From: Acidobacteriota bacterium
GTDB lineage: Bacteria > Acidobacteriota > Polarisedimenticolia > JAPUIV01
Assembly: GCA_027296665.1 (NCBI GenBank)
Contig: JAPUIV010000143.1
Location: 1-8,908 of the forward strand
Reading direction: 5' to 3'
Length of the DNA: 8,908 nt
Positions 5,371 to 8,908 of the stretch are shown here, piece by piece; the first letter of the stretch is position 1, and each line of letters starts with the position of its first letter. The translations under genes were made by a program, and so were the position numbers. Under the pieces are notes generated by a model. That model saw only the letters and a list, made by a program, of their open reading frames with translations. It did no database searches and had not been told where the DNA came from.

Positions 5371-8073
5371 TCAGGAGGGGGGAGCAGAGGGAACGGAAGG
5401 AGTGCCTGAAATCTGCTTCATCAAGGGTATCAGCTCCGGTTTCTGTTCGATCCGCTCATTCCAGATCCGATCGGAAAGGGGAAGCTGCCGGAGGAGATCG
5501 ATCGCCTTCCGGTCCTCTCCGAGGCGGGCATGAATCCCGGCCATCTGCAGAAGCAGAAAGGGATCCTCCAAGCCCAGATCGACACTCCTTTGATAGGATG
5601 CCAGGGCCCGCGCGTCCTCCCCTTTCTCTTCCCAGATCTGTCCGAGCTGGTAGAAGGGAACCGAATTTTCCGGGTCATACCGGACCGCTTCCTCGAACGA
5701 GGCTCCGGCTTCTGCCAATCTCCCCTGTTGGACCCGGATCAGTCCAAGATTCAGATGGGCGGGAGCGAAACCAGGGCGAAGGGCAACCGTCTTCTCGAAA
5801 TAGGCTCCCGCCTCCTCCAGCTTTTCCCCTGAGGACCGACTGGTATCGAGATTGTCGATAGCATCGGCGATCAACGCAATACCCAGGTTTTGCAGGACAT
5901 TCACACCATCGGGCTCCAGGTCGAGGGCCTCCTTGTATTTTCCGATCGCCGCGAGGACCTTCCCCTCCGACTGCAGGTGGAACCCCTCCAGGGCGAAAAG
6001 ACGGGCGCGCCCCTTTCTTCCGGCCTTGGCGAGGATCGGCAATCCCCTGTCCTCCATCCCCGAGGCTATGTAGGCATCCCCCAATCGGAACAGGACATCG
6101 GTTCGGAACTTTCTTCGGAACAACATCCCGAGTGGATCCCGGCTCCACCCGCTCAAGAGCCTCGCTTCCTCGTATTTCAAGACCGCCTTCTCGGACAAAC
6201 CTATTGATTCGTACACCAGACCCAGATCGAATGGAACCTCGGCGGGTACATGGGGAGCGGCAACGGCGTTCATCAAGAAGGTTTCCGCCTGGCGGGGTTG
6301 CCCCAGTAAGGCAAACTGGATGCCCAGCCGGAGAGCAGTCGTCGGCGCCTCCACTCGCCAGGGAACCAAGTTTTTCAGGAATCGATCGAGAACCGTTTCC
6401 GGGGGCCGGCCGGCCTCCAGGATCGCCATGGCGGGCAGGGAGCCGAGATCGAGTTTAGCCGGTTCCCCCGCGGAGAGAGATTCCGGCAAGGCCTTGCGGA
6501 ACAGGATGGAAGCGGAATCGATGTAGACCGGATTCCATGCATCACTATGCGCCAGGTGGTTCAACAACGGATGGGCTATCGAGGCCTGCGCGTGATTCCA
6601 GAGGACGTTGCGGATGCCGTGCCGCGCGGCCAACTCCTCGAACCACTGGGGCTCCTCCAGGGCCCGGAGGTAACTCCGGTACGTCTCCTCGTCATACACC
6701 TCCAGCCGGCCGTCAATGAATACACGTCGTTCCGGGTAGGCCCGCCATATCAGGTAGCCCCCATCATCCAGGGAATGAAACAGCCGCCCCGAAAGGGAAC
6801 GCTCGATAAGAAACTCTGCTGCCCCGACCGGAGCGATCCCCTCGAGAACGCCGCTGCCAAACCTCCTGTCCATTCTCTCCCAGAGGTAAAAATGGTTGCT
6901 ACCGATCGCCATCATCAACAGCAGGATCAGGGAAACCAGAAGAAGGCGCCCGCCCATCCCGGCCACCCTTCTCCAGCGGGTCGGTCGGAATGCGGCTACC
7001 GATTGGCGAATTGGCTCGATCAGGATGGGAAGGGCCACGATGGAAAAGAGGGGCAGGTTTCTCCGGGCCCGAAAGGCAAGCCAGAGGAAGCTGGCAAAAA
7101 GGAGGAGATGGCGGGTCGGAAGGCGATGCCCCCGGGAGATCACCACCAGGGCGGTGACGGCGGCCAACACCCACCATGCTACTATGGCCAGGGTTCCGGT
7201 GCCGGCATCAAAGGGTTGCTGAAATTCCGCGATCGAGCTGGAGTAGAGGGTTCCGGCAGATATACGTCCGGTGAGCTGGAGAAGAGGCAGAGACCATGCC
7301 CGGATACCAAAGGGATTGATCCAGGTGGCCAGCATGCCCAGGCCGAGAATTGCCGCCAGGGGGATCATCACTTCCCTTCTCCCGCCCACCCCTCCTGCCG
7401 GCCTTAAGGCGGCCCACCGCGATCGGACGCGGTCCAAAATTTCACCAGACAGGCCGATCCCGACCAACAGCCATCCCAGGATGAAGAGCGAGTGCACATT
7501 GACCCACAGTACCAGGAGGGGGATCAGGAGGTAGACACCCCTTCCCGAGCCGTTCCGAAAGAACTTTTCCAGGAGGAGAAGGGTCAAGGCAAGGAAAAGG
7601 AAAGAGAAAAGTTCAGGACGCAAAAGGAATCTTTCATGGGAGGCAAGGACCGCAAGAAAAACGGCCCCGAGCCCGGCAAACGGCAACTTCCGGGGAATGA
7701 ATCCGAACAGCAGGAGGGCAATGGTGGCAGTCGCCAGAAACGCCCGGAACAGTGTGAGACCATCCATGCCGATGGTTCTGTACAGGAGGGCAAGAACGAT
7801 CTGGAAACCCCAATGAAGATCAATCCAGGTGTTCCCTTCTGCCGTGTAGGAGAAAGGATCGATCCTGGGAACCGAGTGCTCCCGGAGGATCCAATCACCG
7901 CTGGCAAGGTGCCAGAAAAAATCGGTAGTGGCGACCGGATGAATCGACAGCAAGAACGTCAGAGCCAGGATTCCCGCTGCAACCGCGGGACCGAGGTTCG
8001 CCTTCCAGATTGCCGGCCATCGGCCCCGGAGCGGAGAGGCGGGGTTTTCCCCATCCAAGGCGGATCGACTCAT
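5371..8073 (-). CDS. Polytopic membrane protein (GT-C-like) with C-terminal TPR repeats
   Basis: From the ATG at 8073 the product has 900 residues. The first 390 or so hold about 11-12 membrane segments. The first extracytoplasmic loop carries TTDFFWHLASGDWI (near residues 49-62), an Asp followed by Trp-His-Leu as in many GT-C-like membrane proteins. RPELFSFLFLALT and INPFG follow in later segments. A soluble stretch (about 405-530) contains RRVFIDGRLEVYDEE, a motif recurrent in this uncharacterised family. Residues about 580-865 are TPR-like helical repeats, for example HLNLGLIRVQQGRLAEAGASFEEAV. The gene overlaps the rsmD stop as ATGA, with a GAG seven bases before. A second ATG at 8088 would add five residues but has no ribosome binding site. 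A role in envelope glycan or protein assembly is only a guess; no donor or acceptor can be named. Confidence 0.8.
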   Translation of the reverse strand: MSRSALDGENPASPLRGRWPAIWKANLGPAVAAGILALTFLLSIHPVATTDFFWHLASGDWILREHSVPRIDPFSYTAEGNTWIDLHWGFQIVLALLYRTIGMDGLTLFRAFLATATIALLLFGFIPRKLPFAGLGAVFLAVLASHERFLLRPELFSFLFLALTLLLLEKFFRNGSGRGVYLLIPLLVLWVNVHSLFILGWLLVGIGLSGEILDRVRSRWAALRPAGGVGGRREVMIPLAAILGLGMLATWINPFGIRAWSLPLLQLTGRISAGTLYSSSIAEFQQPFDAGTGTLAIVAWWVLAAVTALVVISRGHRLPTRHLLLFASFLWLAFRARRNLPLFSIVALPILIEPIRQSVAAFRPTRWRRVAGMGGRLLLVSLILLLMMAIGSNHFYLWERMDRRFGSGVLEGIAPVGAAEFLIERSLSGRLFHSLDDGGYLIWRAYPERRVFIDGRLEVYDEETYRSYLRALEEPQWFEELAARHGIRNVLWNHAQASIAHPLLNHLAHSDAWNPVYIDSASILFRKALPESLSAGEPAKLDLGSLPAMAILEAGRPPETVLDRFLKNLVPWRVEAPTTALRLGIQFALLGQPRQAETFLMNAVAAPHVPAEVPFDLGLVYESIGLSEKAVLKYEEARLLSGWSRDPLGMLFRRKFRTDVLFRLGDAYIASGMEDRGLPILAKAGRKGRARLFALEGFHLQSEGKVLAAIGKYKEALDLEPDGVNVLQNLGIALIADAIDNLDTSRSSGEKLEEAGAYFEKTVALRPGFAPAHLNLGLIRVQQGRLAEAGASFEEAVRYDPENSVPFYQLGQIWEEKGEDARALASYQRSVDLGLEDPFLLLQMAGIHARLGEDRKAIDLLRQLPLSDRIWNERIEQKPELIPLMKQISGTPSVPSAPPS

Positions 8074-8645
8074 GGCCGGTCTCTGCATTCGGCGGGATCG
8101 GTCTCGAACACTGTCAGCCGGGTATCGCCGTACCGGTATTGTTTCCGGACAATCAGTCGCCGGGGCCAGGGAAAGATCGGATCCCTCTTACCCTGCTCCA
8201 GGACCACCATTCCTCCCACCTGAAGCAACGGGGAGTCCCCAATCCAGGCCATGAGCGCCTCCAGGTCGCCGGAACCGTACGGGGGATCGAGAAAGATCAA
8301 GCCAAACCGGTACCCCTCCCGTTCCAGTGCCGGGAACACTCTACGGGAGTCTCCCGAACGGATCCGTCCAGATTCCTGCAAACCGGTTGCCTCCAGATTC
8401 CTCACGACACAGCGGATCATGGCGGGGTCTTTCTCCACGAAAAGTACCTTGCGCGCCCCGCGGCTGAGCGCTTCGATCCCGACGGCGCCCGTTCCGGCAA
8501 ACCCATCCAGGATATCGATCCCCACTACCATGTCCCCCAAGATATTGAAGATCGCCTCGCGAATCCGGTCCAGGGTCGGCCGGACCTTTGTTCCGCGGGG
8601 GACATGGAGAATTCTTCCCCGCGCGATACCCCCGATTACTCGCAC
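8070..8645 (-). CDS. rsmD: 16S rRNA (guanine(966)-N2)-methyltransferase RsmD
   Basis: RsmD transfers a methyl group from S-adenosylmethionine to N2 of G966 in 16S rRNA, acting on assembled 30S particles. The 191-residue product has the family features in order: the N-terminal MRVIGGIARGR, RPTLDRIREAIFNIL (22-36), the SAM-binding motif I DGFAGTGAVGIEAL (47-60), the acidic motif II FVEKD (69-73), the catalytic DPPY (120-123), and the late strand KQYRYGDTRLTVF (168-180). The start is a GTG at 8645, in frame directly at the conserved N-terminus, with GAGG nine bases upstream on the minus strand. Its TGA overlaps the ATG of the downstream membrane/TPR gene. It lies 130 bases after an exbD/tolR-like gene. 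I find no strong promoter in that gap, so it may be read from upstream. The common partner coaD is not next to it here. Confidence 0.95.
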   Translation of the reverse strand: MRVIGGIARGRILHVPRGTKVRPTLDRIREAIFNILGDMVVGIDILDGFAGTGAVGIEALSRGARKVLFVEKDPAMIRCVVRNLEATGLQESGRIRSGDSRRVFPALEREGYRFGLIFLDPPYGSGDLEALMAWIGDSPLLQVGGMVVLEQGKRDPIFPWPRRLIVRKQYRYGDTRLTVFETDPAECRDRP

Positions 8646-8775
8646 CGGAGTCTTCCTCTTTCTTTAAAAAATGTTCTTGAGACGGTTGTTACAAAAAACC
8701 TATTAGGCTATCATTGCCCGCCGATAATGAGGATGGAAGGCCGAGCCTAAACGGCTCCAGCCCGGTCCGCGGCCT
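8646..8775. other. Structured gap between exbD/tolR-like gene and rsmD
   Basis: No gene is visible in these 130 bases. A nested inverted repeat follows the exbD-like stop (8734-8777). An A/T-rich part (8661-8705) lies next to rsmD. For rsmD the best minus-strand promoter guess has only about half the consensus bases. The best promoter-like pair in the gap points the other way. Confidence 0.4.
8686..8714 (+). promoter_or_regulatory. Possible rightward promoter, antisense to the exbD-like gene
   Basis: TTGTTA (8686-8691) and TATCAT (8709-8714) are 17 bases apart, with 4 and 5 matches to consensus. A transcript from about 8721 would run through the nested inverted repeat and antisense to the end of the exbD/tolR-like gene. 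No coding region follows on this strand within the window. It may be a chance match in A/T-rich DNA. Confidence 0.3.
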
Positions 8776-8777
8776 TC
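8734..8777 (-). terminator. Nested inverted repeat after the exbD/tolR-like gene
   Basis: GAAGGCC (8734-8740) pairs with GGCCTTC (8771-8777). Inside it, GAGCC (8742-8746) pairs with GGCTC (8752-8756), leaving a GC-rich bulge on one side. The outer stem overlaps the stop of the exbD-like gene, the usual place for a transcript end. There is no T-run after it on the minus strand, so termination is uncertain; it may instead be a 3'-end stabiliser or processing site. Confidence 0.4.
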
Positions 8778-8908
8778 ACCTTTCATTCCCACCGCCGGAT
8801 TGGGGAGTCCGGGATTCCTTGGTGGCAACGGTGAGACCGGAGGCGCCGGACCGGCGAGCCAGGTCCATGACACCGATTACTCTGCCGTGGCGGGCGTTTT
8901 CGTCGGCC
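8776..8908 (-). CDS. ExbD/TolR-family protein, C-terminal end (partial)
   Basis: Read on the minus strand from the right edge, 43 codons end at TGA (8778-8776). The piece ADENARHGRVIGVMDLARRSG followed by ASGLTVATKE fits the C-terminal periplasmic domain of ExbD/TolR: an Ala-Asp start of the strand, a helix with VMDLAR, then Gly and a final strand ending before a Glu. These proteins work with an ExbB/TolQ partner and a TonB/TolA-type protein to couple the proton gradient to outer-membrane work, through one membrane anchor that lies outside the window. The tail after the domain (SRTPQSGGGNER) is polar and short. ExbD and TolR cannot be told apart from this part. The neighbours to the right would be expected to include exbB/tolQ. 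Confidence 0.75.
   Translation of the reverse strand, partial: ADENARHGRVIGVMDLARRSGASGLTVATKESRTPQSGGGNER

Noticed and set aside
6547..7407. 286-codon open frame on the plus strand
   Set aside because: It is antisense to the membrane part of the GT-C-like/TPR gene, which has clear membrane segments and family motifs. The product here is rich in Pro, Gly, Gln and Arg and resembles no family I know.
8697..8735. Minus-strand promoter for rsmD (TTATCG, 16 bases, TAATAG)
   Set aside because: Each box has only about half of the consensus bases, too weak to list as a feature.
7492..8750. Overlapping plus-strand open frames of 243 and 246 codons
   Set aside because: They lie opposite the TPR gene start and rsmD, whose products are recognisable. 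The composition is that of GC-rich shadow frames and no ribosome binding site supports them.

Overview
The window is a piece of a bacterial chromosome with GC content in the high fifties by eye. All recognisable genes are intact except where the window cuts them at each end. An ExbD/TolR-type protein and an exported LysM protein point to a diderm (Gram-negative) bacterium. The rbfA-truB-rpsO-pnp order, the use of TTG and GTG starts, and the LysM and GT-C/TPR families would suit Acidobacteriota, Desulfobacterota or a related uncultured lineage. The sequence alone does not settle this.

Left part, plus strand (1-3892): the end of rbfA overlaps truB by ATGA. A promoter then drives rpsO, and after a 268-base structured spacer comes pnp. 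These genes serve 30S assembly (RbfA, S15), tRNA modification (TruB) and RNA decay (PNPase). The rpsO leader folds into a hairpin just after the predicted transcription start. The rpsO-pnp spacer contains a T-rich inverted repeat and a roughly 20-bp hairpin directly before pnp. Both resemble, in layout, the known feedback-control leaders of S15 and PNPase in other bacteria.

Middle (3907-5370), minus strand: a secreted LysM protein converges on pnp with 14 bases between the two stops. It carries two related C-terminal modules and has a strong promoter in a spacer of only about 20% GC.

Right part (5371-8908), minus strand: the end of an exbD/tolR-like gene, a 130-base structured gap, rsmD (16S rRNA m2G966 methyltransferase), and a large polytopic membrane protein with C-terminal TPR repeats. 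The last gene is coupled to rsmD by an ATGA overlap.

I see no mobile element, CRISPR array, tRNA, rRNA or toxin-antitoxin pair, and no obvious new multi-gene system. The points most worth a second look are the two candidate RNA control elements around rpsO and pnp, the duplicated module of the LysM protein, and the GT-C-like/TPR fusion translated together with rsmD.
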